Source: Actinomycetaceae bacterium (GTDB lineage Bacteria > Actinomycetota > Actinomycetes > Actinomycetales > Actinomycetaceae). From it: a DNA stretch of 64,000 nt. The stretch lies in assembly GCA_030528145.1 (NCBI GenBank), contig JAUMZK010000005.1, forward strand, positions 1-64,000. Reading direction: 5' to 3'. The position numbers were made by a program, and so were the translations under genes. This document shows, in pieces, positions 55,378 through 64,000 of this stretch (position 1 is its first letter; every line of letters starts with the position of its first letter). Under the pieces are notes generated by a model. That model was not told the origin of the DNA and did no database searches. It saw nothing but the letters and a program-made list of their open reading frames with translations.

Positions 55378-56651
55378 TGAAAGGCAAGTTTATTGCAGCT
55401 GTTGCCGCCTCTGCCATGCTGCTGACGGCATGTACTGGTGGCGGTTCGGGCACGTCCGCATCCAAGTCCGAGGACGGCGGCACCATTTCGTTCCAGACGT
55501 GGTCGCTCAAGAACGAAAAGTTCACCCCCTATTTTGAGTCTTTAATCAAGGATTTTGAAAAGGAAAATCCACAGATTAAGGTCAAGTGGATTGACCAGCC
55601 CGCAGAAGGCTACGAGGACAAAGTGTTGCAGCAGGCTGAATCTGGTGAATTGCCGGATGTTATTAACCTGCCGCCCGAATATGCCTACTCGCTGGCAAAG
55701 GTTGGCAAGTTGGTCGACCTCAAGCAGGAATCTAAGGTTTTAGGTGACTATGTCGAGGGCGGCGTGGGCGCTTACACTTACAGCGACCTGAAAGGTAGTT
55801 TTGGTTTCCCGTGGTACCTGGGTACCGAACTGAACTACTGGAATAAGGACCTGTTGGCAAAGGCTGGCAGCAGTGAAATTCCGCAGACCTACCCACAACT
55901 GTGGGATGCTTCCGAAAAGATTGCCGCCCAAGGTGTGCCTACTATTACTGCCCTTCCCACCCCGAAGAGTCTGTCAATCGTGCTTACTAGTGCAGGCAAG
56001 GAAGCGCCCTTTTACAAGGACGGCAAGTTCGTCTTTAACACCGCTGATGCGGTAAAGGTTGTGGAACGCTACGCCGAACTGTACAAGAAGGGCGCCATTA
56101 CACCAGAGGCAATACAGGGTGCCGGTGCCGCCAATAACAATGTCAACAATTTCAACAAGGGCACAGCTACCTGGACTACTGCTGGACCTAACTACATTGA
56201 CAAGGACTTGGCAGTAAACGCCCCTAATTTGGTTCCTAAAGTCGAGGTGAGTTCCGGATTCGGTACTCCTCCATTGTTCGTCCAAGGCATTTCGGTGTCT
56301 AAAGATTCCAAGCACGTGGGGGCAGCTTTGAAGTTTGCGGAGTTCCTCACCAACACGAAAAATCAGATCGCCTTTGCGAAGCTAGCTGTGGGCTTCTACC
56401 CAGGCACCAAAGAAGCGAACGCAGATCCTTCCAAGTTTGCCGAAAAAGCGGTCAACCCGCAACAACAGCAAGCCACCGAACTTGCCGCCAAACAAATGGA
56501 TAAGGCTAAACAGCTGGGCGATCCCCACTTCACCGAAGAGATGGACAAGTTCGGCGCCCAGCAAATCGCCCTCGCTGTGAAGGGTGAAATCAGCGCCAAA
56601 GAAGCATTGGACAAGACCGTCGAGCACGCCAATGCGGGACTGAAGAAGTAG
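55377..56651 (+). CDS. glycan-binding lipoprotein of the ABC importer
   Basis: The 424-residue family 1 solute-binding protein has a lipobox LLTACTGGG. Family lines include ENPQIKVKWIDQPAEGYEDK, LPDVINLPPEYAYSLAKVGK, FPWYLGTELNYWNKDLL and FVQGISVSKDSKHVGAALKF. It would capture Man(n)GlcNAc released outside. Overlap with the preceding stop (TAATG) ties it to the catabolic enzymes. Confidence 0.88.
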   Translation: MKGKFIAAVAASAMLLTACTGGGSGTSASKSEDGGTISFQTWSLKNEKFTPYFESLIKDFEKENPQIKVKWIDQPAEGYEDKVLQQAESGELPDVINLPPEYAYSLAKVGKLVDLKQESKVLGDYVEGGVGAYTYSDLKGSFGFPWYLGTELNYWNKDLLAKAGSSEIPQTYPQLWDASEKIAAQGVPTITALPTPKSLSIVLTSAGKEAPFYKDGKFVFNTADAVKVVERYAELYKKGAITPEAIQGAGAANNNVNNFNKGTATWTTAGPNYIDKDLAVNAPNLVPKVEVSSGFGTPPLFVQGISVSKDSKHVGAALKFAEFLTNTKNQIAFAKLAVGFYPGTKEANADPSKFAEKAVNPQQQQATELAAKQMDKAKQLGDPHFTEEMDKFGAQQIALAVKGEISAKEALDKTVEHANAGLKK

Positions 56652-56704
56652 GTTCTGACACTAAGTTGGCACCTGAAGTTACCTAGGGTTTGGAGAGGAC
56701 AAAA

Positions 56705-57646
56705 ATGCAACGTCAAAAGTGGTTTACCCCTTATTTGCTGCTGTTTCCAGGGATAGCATGGGTGTTTGTGTTCGCCCTCTGGCCTTTCATGAACACAGTA
56801 GTACTGGCGTTCACGAACGCACGTCCTCTCCAAACTCCCGACTTTGTGGGTTTGCAAAACTTCCGCGACCTACTTGGCGATGACCGCTTTTATTACGCAC
56901 TGACCACGTCTTTCGTTTACGTTATTGTGTGCGTTCCACTATTAACGTTCTTACCACTGTTATTGGCGCTTTTAGTACAACACCGGATTCCGGGAATTGG
57001 ATTTTTTCGCACTACTTTTTATTTCCCAGTAATTGCGTCTGCGGTAGTGGTAGCCATTGTTTGGGAATTTTTGTTTTCTAGTACGGGAACAATAAATGAG
57101 GCGCTCAAGTTTTTTGGTATGGCAGATCGTCCTATTGAATTTTTATCCGACAGGTGGTTACTGATCGGCTGCTCAATTGGACTAACAGTGTGGAAAGGAC
57201 TCGGCTACTACATGGTCGTGTACCTGGCGGCACTGGGAAATGTTGGCAAAGAACTCCACGAAGCCGCCGCCCTCGACGGTGCCGGAAAATGGCGCAGGTT
57301 CTGGTCTGTGACGGTGCCAGGGGTGCGCGGTCCGATGTTGTTGGTTGCCGTCCTCATCTGCGTCTCCGCAATGCGCATTTTTACCGAACTATACGTATTG
57401 TCCAACGGTAGTGGCGGGCCTGGTGGGCACGCCATGAGCATCGTAATGATGATCCGCGACATCGGGAAAGGCTTGGACGGACGGGTCGGTTACGCTTCGG
57501 CAATATCTTTGGTGTTGTTCGTCCTCACGTTAGTTCCGCTGGCAATCGTTGGTGTTTCGTCAAACCGCGACCTTATTTCGGACGCTCTAGCAGCGCGCCG
57601 CACCCGCAGACTCGTCAAAGCGCAACAGAAAGCAGGGCACCAATGA
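56705..57646 (+). CDS. glycan ABC transporter permease, first subunit
   Basis: From the ATG at 56705 (GGAGAGGA ahead of it) the product has 313 residues and six helices, with the coupling loop NVGKELHEAAALDGAGKWRR near residue 180. It overlaps the partner gene by four bases. The ATPase is not in the locus, so a shared one is used. Confidence 0.9.
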   Translation: MQRQKWFTPYLLLFPGIAWVFVFALWPFMNTVVLAFTNARPLQTPDFVGLQNFRDLLGDDRFYYALTTSFVYVIVCVPLLTFLPLLLALLVQHRIPGIGFFRTTFYFPVIASAVVVAIVWEFLFSSTGTINEALKFFGMADRPIEFLSDRWLLIGCSIGLTVWKGLGYYMVVYLAALGNVGKELHEAAALDGAGKWRRFWSVTVPGVRGPMLLVAVLICVSAMRIFTELYVLSNGSGGPGGHAMSIVMMIRDIGKGLDGRVGYASAISLVLFVLTLVPLAIVGVSSNRDLISDALAARRTRRLVKAQQKAGHQ

Positions 57647-58530
57647 AAAACACTAGCATCCGCCACGATCGCCCCTACCGTTTGCGCGGCTCCGCAGACA
57701 TCACCAAGCCCACCCTGTGGGGACTTGTCAGCAAGTACGCCCTGTTGCTGGTCATTTTCGTGGTAACGGTATTTCCGTTCGCCTGGCAATTATCTACTTC
57801 TTTCAAGGGCGCCACAGAAAATATTTACGATTTTCCTCCATCTTTACTGCCCGCCCACCCCACTTTGGACAATTACCGACAAGTTTTCAATATTATTCCC
57901 GTTTTTTCGTACGCATGGCATTCTTTGTTAGTGGGAGTAGGAACTGTAATTTCTAACGTAATTTTTGCAACTTTGGGCGGGTATGCGCTGGGCTGTTTGC
58001 GCTTCCGTTTTAAGGGGGTAGCGTTCGCGATTTTCTTTTCGACCTTGTTGCTGCCCGGCGAAGTTACTTTGACCAGCCAGTACCTGACTATTAAAGCCCT
58101 AGGTATGGCAAACACGCTATGGGGTGTGTTCTTGCCGGGCGCTATTGCAGCAATAAATGTGTTACTGATGGCGGCCGCATGTCGCACCATTCCCACCGAT
58201 ATTTTGGACGCAGCCACGGTTGACGGGGCTAATACTTGGCAACGCTTACGCCACATTATATGGCCCAATATTCGGGGCATGGTTTCAGTGGTGGCACTGT
58301 TTGCTTTCATTGGCGCGTGGGACGACTTCTTGTGGCCGTTAGTCGTATTATCAGACCCCGCAAAATACACGTTAACCGTGGGCATGCAGTACCTAAATTC
58401 CAATTTTTCGGCGAATCCGCGCGCTATTGCGGCGGGCACCATGATCGCCCTCATTCCCATAATCTTGCTTTTTGCGCTGTTGCAAAAACAATTCTTCAAA
58501 GGCGTCGAAGAAGGCGGCGTAAAAGCGTGA
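57643..58530 (+). CDS. glycan ABC transporter permease, second subunit
   Basis: The 295-residue protein has six helices and the coupling loop IPTDILDAATVDGANTWQRL. It overlaps the GH20 gene start by a GTGA. It completes the importer. Confidence 0.9.
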   Translation: MKNTSIRHDRPYRLRGSADITKPTLWGLVSKYALLLVIFVVTVFPFAWQLSTSFKGATENIYDFPPSLLPAHPTLDNYRQVFNIIPVFSYAWHSLLVGVGTVISNVIFATLGGYALGCLRFRFKGVAFAIFFSTLLLPGEVTLTSQYLTIKALGMANTLWGVFLPGAIAAINVLLMAAACRTIPTDILDAATVDGANTWQRLRHIIWPNIRGMVSVVALFAFIGAWDDFLWPLVVLSDPAKYTLTVGMQYLNSNFSANPRAIAAGTMIALIPIILLFALLQKQFFKGVEEGGVKA

Positions 58531-60251
58531 CATGGTTCGGGCTACCGCAGCCAACTACCTGCGATTTTACTGAGGGTGCCTGGAAGCCGCGCAATTTAAT
58601 CGCACTGCATTTCGACAACTATCCTGGTTACGCGCGTGAAGCTGAAAGACTCTGCACGGACCTGGATACGCTGGGGTACCGCACCCAAACTTACTCAGAT
58701 GCGGACGCTTATTCCGAGGGCGAAGGCGCGCTTTCGCGAATTTACTTACGCTATCGCCCTCCAAATATAAGGATCCAATTGGGGTCAGACGCCCTCGAAA
58801 TGCCGAAAAATTGCGCCCCGCAAACTATGATCACCCCGACCCCAGGTACGAAACTTTCGGTTGAGAGCGAGGCAAAGGAATCTCTGCCGTGGCAGTTGCG
58901 GGAAAGTTTTGAAATTTGCGTGGACGAGGACGCCCTGGAAATTCGCGCTGCTAGCGCCGAGGGTATTTTTCGGGGATGCTGCCAGATTTTGCAGAATTTG
59001 CAGGCAAAAGGGTCGGTTCCGCGTGGTATTGCCCAGTTTGTCCCGGCGGTCCGCGAACGCGGTTGGCACTTGGACGCTGCCCGCAAGTACTTTTCTGCCG
59101 CTTGGATAAAGCAGGAAATTATTGCCGGAGCCCGGTTGGGGTTGAATTATTTCCAATGGCATTTTTCTGAAAATGAGGGTTTTCGCATCGAATCGCCTAC
59201 CGGATACCATTCACGCCAGCACCTTACGCGCGCGGAAGTACGCGATATTTTACGGGTGGCGGCGGACTATTACGTAACCGTAGTACCCAGCCTAGATATG
59301 CCAGGCCACATGGGCTCCGTCCTCGAAAATTTTCCACAGTACCGCTTGGCGCATTCCGGCGCGCGTGGCAAAGTGGCAGCCAAGTTGGAAGCGGGCGCGC
59401 TGAATATTTGCGACGAGACCGCGCGCAATTTCGCGTTCGGTCTGGTTGCTGATTTTATGGAGATGTTTCCGCCGGGACCTTGGCATTTGGGTGGGGACGA
59501 GTTCGTGGATTTCACGCAGATGGACCGTTACCCCGAGCTGGCAGAATATGCACGCAGTCGCTTCGGCGAGGGCGCTTCGCCTTTCGATGCGCTGACGGAT
59601 TTTGTAAACCAGATTGCCTCTCACCTGCTAGAACACGGCTACGAGCCGCGAGTGTGGAATGACGGCATGTTGCGTGGATCTTTGCCGTTATCGCCTCGGG
59701 TTGCGATTGCGTGGTGGACAAATTGGCATCCGCAAATGGCACCGTTGCAGCGCGCACTAGATGGCGGATACCAGGTGGTGAATTTCCACGATTCGTTGCT
59801 CTACTACGTGTTGGGCGAAAAGGCGGGTTACCGCTACCCCACTGCCGAAAAGTTGTGGGAAGCCGATTGGCATCCGGGGCTATTTCCTAAAGGCGCTAAT
59901 ATTACACCCACGTTTGAACCGACCCCCATTGCTGGTCGCGCCCCCGCCACCGATTACGCAAACATCACCGGCCGCGCTGACATTACCGGGCATAGCGTCT
60001 TCGCCACGCCACCGGTTCTTGAAGATTCGTCCGGGTCTGCCGTCCTCACCCAAAACGAAGTCGCTACTGTGCGGGCGTACCCGCCCCAGTTGCGGGGGGC
60101 GTATTTTTCTATTTGGTGCGACGAGGACGCCCAGTCGTCTTCCGAAATTTCGCGCGGTATTCGTCGCTTCCGCGCAGCTTTTGCGGAGCGAGCTTATAGG
60201 GGCGGGTCGAACTTATCGATTACGGAATTCGACCAAATGCTGTTGGAATAG
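58527..60251 (+). CDS. GH20 beta-N-acetylhexosaminidase
   Basis: From the GTG at 58527 the product has 574 residues; a longer frame would run through the permease gene and is wrong. The GH20 fold shows REDY-like lead RGWHLDAARKYFSAAWIKQE, LNYFQWHFSENEGFRIES, the catalytic pair in WHLGGDEFVDFTQMDRYPEL (Asp-Glu near 322), and EPRVWNDGM. It is cytoplasmic and would remove terminal GlcNAc from complex glycans or chitobiose-type pieces. It is the last gene of the operon. Confidence 0.92.
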   Translation: MTWFGLPQPTTCDFTEGAWKPRNLIALHFDNYPGYAREAERLCTDLDTLGYRTQTYSDADAYSEGEGALSRIYLRYRPPNIRIQLGSDALEMPKNCAPQTMITPTPGTKLSVESEAKESLPWQLRESFEICVDEDALEIRAASAEGIFRGCCQILQNLQAKGSVPRGIAQFVPAVRERGWHLDAARKYFSAAWIKQEIIAGARLGLNYFQWHFSENEGFRIESPTGYHSRQHLTRAEVRDILRVAADYYVTVVPSLDMPGHMGSVLENFPQYRLAHSGARGKVAAKLEAGALNICDETARNFAFGLVADFMEMFPPGPWHLGGDEFVDFTQMDRYPELAEYARSRFGEGASPFDALTDFVNQIASHLLEHGYEPRVWNDGMLRGSLPLSPRVAIAWWTNWHPQMAPLQRALDGGYQVVNFHDSLLYYVLGEKAGYRYPTAEKLWEADWHPGLFPKGANITPTFEPTPIAGRAPATDYANITGRADITGHSVFATPPVLEDSSGSAVLTQNEVATVRAYPPQLRGAYFSIWCDEDAQSSSEISRGIRRFRAAFAERAYRGGSNLSITEFDQMLLE

Positions 60252-60324
60252 GAGCATACAGAAAGTAGTGAGCCTGCGGGTGGCGTGTGCGGACTGGCTC
60301 TTATTTTGCTCACATTATTGTAAT

Positions 60325-60582
60325 ATGGCAGGTGAAGAGCAGTGCGTACGGTTGGTTTCCACTTCGGTACGCATGAGCGAGGACACTTCTGACAAGCTAA
60401 CGAAACTATCTCGATTGACTGGTAGGTCGAAATCTTTTTATCTTCGTCAAGCTATAGAGTCCCATATTGATCAGCTATTCTACGAGTACACGCTACTAAA
60501 CGAGGTCGAAGATATCCGCGCTGGACGCGCTCGTACATATTCTCTAGACGAGGTAAAAGCTGATCTTGGTCTGGACAGTTGA
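60325..60582 (+). CDS. orphan RelB-like ribbon-helix-helix antitoxin
   Basis: The 85-residue product has a ribbon-helix-helix start (VSTSVRMSEDTSDKLTKLSR then LTGRSKSFYLRQAIESHIDQ) and an acidic C-terminus (YSLDEVKADLGLDS), typical of type II antitoxins. The start is not certain (ATG at 60325 or 60373). No toxin follows: the stop lies two bases before the convergent ABC gene end. So it is an orphan or regulates something else. Confidence 0.65.
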   Translation: MAGEEQCVRLVSTSVRMSEDTSDKLTKLSRLTGRSKSFYLRQAIESHIDQLFYEYTLLNEVEDIRAGRARTYSLDEVKADLGLDS

Positions 60583-60584
60583 AT

Positions 60585-62564
60585 TTAGGCGCGCAGCGCG
60601 TCCGAGGGTTGAATGCGGCTAGCACGCCAGGTGGCCAGCGTCCCACCAATCAACCCCACTAAAGTTCCACCCACGATCGCCACTGGGACCATGCGCATGT
60701 CGAAGACGGGCTGCCAGGACCGCGCAATAGTCACGACCAGCACCGCCATAATTGCCACGTAGGCGCCTATCACCCCACCCAGAGTCCCGGTCATCACGGA
60801 TTCGGTCAACACCAACGCCGTAACGTGCTTTTTGCGGCCACCCATCGCCCGGCGCAACCCAAATTCCCCGGCGCGCTGAAACACAGCGGTGGTCATAGTG
60901 TTAGTAAGCATCAGGATTGAAGCCAGCAAAGTGACCCCAGTTAGCGTCATCAGTACCGTTGCCAGGCTGGCTTCAATTTGTTGGCGCATTCCCTTAGGGT
61001 CGGGCGGCGCATTGACGTTCACGCGGTCACTAGCCGGTATCCACGCAGCCGGTCCCTGCTTCGCCACTTGGGCGGCGGCGCCCGGCACCACTTTCATTTC
61101 CACACTGGCATAGTTGATCTTCCCCAAAGATGCCGCCGTGTTTTCGTTAGTCACCACCGAATTTAGTAGCTTCACTTGCAGTCCAGCGTCCTCGATAATC
61201 CCCACCACCGAGAGCGGACGACCCGCCACCCAAATAGTGGGACTGCCCAACAGTGGACCGAGTTGGATTTGTCCAGCCAGCTGCTTGCCTACCAAGGCTT
61301 CCCCATCAGCTAGGGAACTGACGGACCGCTTACCGTTGGTTGTCTTAATAATTTTTCCGCCGACCTTGCCAACAAGTCCCATGAGGTCAGCAGTAGTGAC
61401 CTCGCTGACGTCAGGAACTGCCCGCACCGCCGCATTGTTGTGCCCTACCAGCAGCAACGCGTCGGTCACGCCAGCCAAATCTTTGATCCGCCGCAACGAA
61501 CTTTCACTAAGCGCTTCCTTAGCAGCGAAACTGTTGCCGTCCAGCCCCGCCACGCTCATAGCTACCCGCGTGTTGCGTTGGGCATCGAACAGCTCGGATA
61601 CTTGCGCCCTGGCACTTTGGGCAAGACCTAGTGTGGTCAGGGCGAGGGCGACCCCCAGGGTTACGGCACCCACTAACGCGGCGGTGCGGCTCGGTTTGGC
61701 AAGTAGTCCCGCCCACGCGTCTTTTACGCCCTCCCAAAATTTCATGGTGGAAGGGCGCCCAACCGCAGTAATCCCCTGTTCTGGCGTTCCCGCGCGGCTT
61801 CCTGCAGGGTCATCCGCAGAACTAACTATACGGCTGCCCGTCAGACTATCCGCCGGGCTTGCCGGAAAGCTTTCCACCGGGACTAGACTCGCTTGGGGAT
61901 CTTCGGTCACGATTCCGTCCTGCACGCGCAGGCACCGGTGTGCACGGGCAGCAACGTTGGGGTCGTGGGTGACTATGACTATGGTGGTGCCACCCTCGTG
62001 GAGTTTTTCGAGGACGTCCATGATGGCACGCGAGGACGCCGAGTCTAGGTTGCCGGTGGGTTCGTCGGCGAATAGCACGGGCGCCCCGGAACTGATTGCC
62101 CGGGCTATGGCCACTCTTTGCCGTTCGCCACCGGAAAGTAGCGCCACGTCAGTGTCGACCTTGTGGGATAAACCAACGAATGCGAGGGCGTCCTCGGCTA
62201 ACTTTTCGCGTTCTTCCTGGGCAAGACCGCGATACAAGGTTCCCAACGCGACGTTGTTGCGTACGTTGCGTCCGCCTAATAGGTGGAAGGATTGGAAAAT
62301 GAACGCGAAGTTGTCGGAGCGAATTTTTGCCCCGTCCTGGTCGCTCAGATTGGCGGTGCGTTCACCGTCAATGTAGTAGTCGCCCTCAGTAGGGGTGTCT
62401 AATAATGCCAACTGGTTTAGCAACGTGGATTTGCCGGACCCGGATGGTCCCACGATCGCCACGTATTCGCCTTGGTTTATCCGCAGGTTGACGTTATGAA
62501 GGGCCCGCACGGGGGCTTTCTGTCCGTAAACTTTGCCAAGGTTCCTGGCTTCTAACGTGGTCAT
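60585..62564 (-). CDS. MacB-like ABC exporter, fused ATPase and permease
   Basis: The 659-residue protein combines an N-terminal ATPase (Walker A GPSGSGKST about 40; signature LSGGERQRVAIARA; Walker B VLFADEPTGNLDSAS; H-loop VIVTHDPN) with an FtsX-type permease: helix at about 290-310, an extracellular domain (about 320-520) and three helices at the end. It resembles MacB, which exports macrolides or peptides with an adaptor. It overlaps its adaptor gene by four bases. The substrate is unknown. Confidence 0.9.
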   Translation of the reverse strand: MTTLEARNLGKVYGQKAPVRALHNVNLRINQGEYVAIVGPSGSGKSTLLNQLALLDTPTEGDYYIDGERTANLSDQDGAKIRSDNFAFIFQSFHLLGGRNVRNNVALGTLYRGLAQEEREKLAEDALAFVGLSHKVDTDVALLSGGERQRVAIARAISSGAPVLFADEPTGNLDSASSRAIMDVLEKLHEGGTTIVIVTHDPNVAARAHRCLRVQDGIVTEDPQASLVPVESFPASPADSLTGSRIVSSADDPAGSRAGTPEQGITAVGRPSTMKFWEGVKDAWAGLLAKPSRTAALVGAVTLGVALALTTLGLAQSARAQVSELFDAQRNTRVAMSVAGLDGNSFAAKEALSESSLRRIKDLAGVTDALLLVGHNNAAVRAVPDVSEVTTADLMGLVGKVGGKIIKTTNGKRSVSSLADGEALVGKQLAGQIQLGPLLGSPTIWVAGRPLSVVGIIEDAGLQVKLLNSVVTNENTAASLGKINYASVEMKVVPGAAAQVAKQGPAAWIPASDRVNVNAPPDPKGMRQQIEASLATVLMTLTGVTLLASILMLTNTMTTAVFQRAGEFGLRRAMGGRKKHVTALVLTESVMTGTLGGVIGAYVAIMAVLVVTIARSWQPVFDMRMVPVAIVGGTLVGLIGGTLATWRASRIQPSDALRA

Positions 62565-63778
62565 CGGTCCACCCGTACCAGTTGACCTTCTTTCAAAGCG
62601 CCCACACTAATGGCACACATGCCTTGGACGCACGTGGGTTTACCGACCTTGGTTTTGGTGAAGGTGCCATCGGTGTTCTTGACGAGGACGCTGCCCGTCC
62701 CATCATTACCGTAGGCGACGGCACGCCGTGGCACTACGAGGGCACCTTTTATGGGCTCTGTGAGGTTTAGTGTGACGAGGATTTGGTCTTTACCCGCCCA
62801 GTTTTCAGCAATGGGTGCGCTGATGGGGGCGAGGACGATTTTGGTGTTTGTATCCCCTTGTCCGCCGCCGTTGGACTCGTCGCCGCCGTCGGCGGGTGGG
62901 GTTTTGGGTTTGTTTTGGCTTTGTTTAATGTCCACTACTTGTACTTGGACGGTTTTGTCGCCGTAGTTGGCGCTGGCGGTGGTACCGCGTTTGATTTTGA
63001 CGGCGACTTCGGCGGGAACGGAAGCCTCGAGTTGCAGTTTTCCGCCCGAAAGTGTGACTTTGGCGGATTTCCCGTCTACGCTTTGACCGACTGTGGGGAC
63101 CCCGACCAGTCGGGCCGGCAGGTTGCCAACTATCACTACCTCACTGGTGGGGAGCATTAGTTTCCCGGTTGCGGGTTTGTCTTTGGGCGGGGGCGCGGGG
63201 GTTCCTTTGTCGTTTTTATCTGGATTCTGGCTTTCGTTTTCGCTGGCGCCGAATTGCGGGGTGGCTCCGGCGCGCCTGTAGAGGTCTTTTATGCACCGGG
63301 TGGTGTAGGAGCCGAATGATCCGTCGGCGCGGATTGGATAACCGGCGTCGCCGAGCGCTCTTTGGATCATTTGAACGTCGTCACCGCTCATGCCTTCGCT
63401 GATGTCGCGGTACATGTTGAAGGGTCCTTTGAGGGCGAATACGGGTCTGCCGTTCACCCAGGCGAGGACGCTGCCGGAGGACACGTTTTGTCCTTGTTCA
63501 ACACCGAGGCGGGTAACCGTGGAGGTGCTACCGCCCGTTGGTAAAGGGACAGACACTGTGTCGGCGTAGGTGGCGGTGGCGTTAGCCGTGGTTTGTTCGG
63601 CTAAGTCGTGACGTTCGACGGGAACCGTGACCGGGCGTGCCTCCGGCGGTTTGGCAGCCGCTTGTCTTTGCGAGGGCGACACCATCAGGGTTGCCAGCAG
63701 CCAGGTAACTATTACGAGGACGATTGCCCCCGCAAGTACGGCTGCTACCAGCCATTTTCCGCGCAGTTTAATCTTCAT
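62561..63778 (-). CDS. HlyD/MacA-type adaptor with peptidoglycan-binding domain
   Basis: The 405-residue protein begins with a membrane anchor (LVAAVLAGAIVLVIVTWLLA). It has a peptidoglycan-binding domain (GMSGDDVQMIQRALGDAGY, PIRADGSFGSYTTRCIKDLY) and an efflux adaptor region, seen as LPARLVGVPTVGQSVDGKSA and VNLTEPIKG-like strands. A charged/Pro linker lies in the middle. It is the partner of the MacB-like gene. The embedded wall-binding domain is common in actinobacterial adaptors of this type. Confidence 0.85.
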   Translation of the reverse strand: MKIKLRGKWLVAAVLAGAIVLVIVTWLLATLMVSPSQRQAAAKPPEARPVTVPVERHDLAEQTTANATATYADTVSVPLPTGGSTSTVTRLGVEQGQNVSSGSVLAWVNGRPVFALKGPFNMYRDISEGMSGDDVQMIQRALGDAGYPIRADGSFGSYTTRCIKDLYRRAGATPQFGASENESQNPDKNDKGTPAPPPKDKPATGKLMLPTSEVVIVGNLPARLVGVPTVGQSVDGKSAKVTLSGGKLQLEASVPAEVAVKIKRGTTASANYGDKTVQVQVVDIKQSQNKPKTPPADGGDESNGGGQGDTNTKIVLAPISAPIAENWAGKDQILVTLNLTEPIKGALVVPRRAVAYGNDGTGSVLVKNTDGTFTKTKVGKPTCVQGMCAISVGALKEGQLVRVDR

Positions 63779-63876
63779 GATTACTTTTCAATCCGAGCAT
63801 TTGTGAAGTGTTTGAGCTGTTAGCTCAAGATTTAGTCGCAGGCGAATTATATCTTTAGTTCGCTAAAGCCAGATCC

Positions 63877-64000
63877 TTACTGGGCGCCGCCCTGCATTTG
63901 CTTAATAACAGCCAGAGCCCGGTTTCCCTGCTTTTCGTAAGAAACCAAAATAGGTTCTAGATCTGACTTGTGTTGGTCCACAAATTTCTTGTGCAGATCC
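63877..64000 (-). CDS. C-terminal part of an unknown protein (runs off the window)
   Basis: The last 40 codons of a frame entering at the window edge read DLHKKFVDQHKSDLEPILVS and end VIKQMQGGAQ with TAA. The helical, charged sequence shows no known family. It is about 100 bases upstream of, and in the same direction as, the adaptor gene. Confidence 0.55.
   Translation of the reverse strand, partial: DLHKKFVDQHKSDLEPILVSYEKQGNRALAVIKQMQGGAQ

Overview
The window is chromosomal DNA of a high-GC Gram-positive bacterium. Actinobacterial marker families (DUF3073, DUF3618, an LppM-like lipoprotein, a MutT1-like NUDIX/histidine-phosphatase fusion, a glpD/TetR/flavoprotein cluster laid out as in mycobacteria), GTG and TTG starts, and roughly mid-50s % GC by eye point to an actinomycete. 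A host-associated member of Actinomycetaceae fits best, because the window holds a complete host N-glycan utilisation locus. This placement is inference.

Layout. 0-12 kb: partial secreted protein, DUF47-Pit phosphate uptake pair, MutT1-like fusion, tRNA-Lys, a putative cysteine-rich bacteriocin locus (6.6-8.2 kb), msrB, MscS channel. 12.2-14 kb: tRNA-Glu, tRNA-Asp and tRNA-Phe, followed by relics of a serine recombinase and an IS3-family element. 14-25 kb: MacB/FtsX-type ABC exporter, DUF3073, holin-like/DUF3618 pair, purM and purF, dps, LppM-like lipoprotein. 25-31.4 kb: alpha-glucoside ABC importer, GH13 glucosidase and LacI regulator. 31.5-34.8 kb: gluABCD-type amino-acid importer. 34.8-36.5 kb: trpB, apparently frameshifted near its 3' end, behind a classical trp leader-peptide attenuator. 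36.6-37.6 kb: a second secreted-peptide plus membrane-protein locus between two 27-bp direct repeats. 38-42.5 kb: CYTH protein and a flavoprotein/TetR/glpD operon. 42.7-60.3 kb: N-glycan locus interrupted by a third bacteriocin-like locus (47.3-48.7 kb) and a decayed RelBE module (49.2-50 kb) set between 64-bp direct repeats at the lacI 3' end. 60.3-63.9 kb: orphan antitoxin and a MacB-like exporter with its adaptor.

The N-glycan locus reads as one pathway. A surface GH85 endoglycosidase would release glycans. A dedicated ABC importer would bring Man(n)GlcNAc inside. GH38 alpha-mannosidase, GH5 beta-mannosidase and GH20 hexosaminidase would dismantle it, and an AGE-family isomerase would convert mannose to fructose. 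One near-identical LacI operator lies upstream of both transcription units and beside the lacI gene.

The strongest unexplained signal is the octamer CGAGGACG (with a common variant CGAGGGCG). It occurs about 80 times as an exact match in either orientation (by-eye count), against an expectation of about three from base composition. It appears inside genes, between genes, and as the two arms of a terminator after dps. It is nearly absent from the islands that look acquired. This is the architecture of a genome-wide DNA-level motif such as an uptake sequence, a Chi-like site or a HIP1-like repeat. Three secreted-precursor plus small-membrane-protein loci are the best candidates for new antimicrobial systems.
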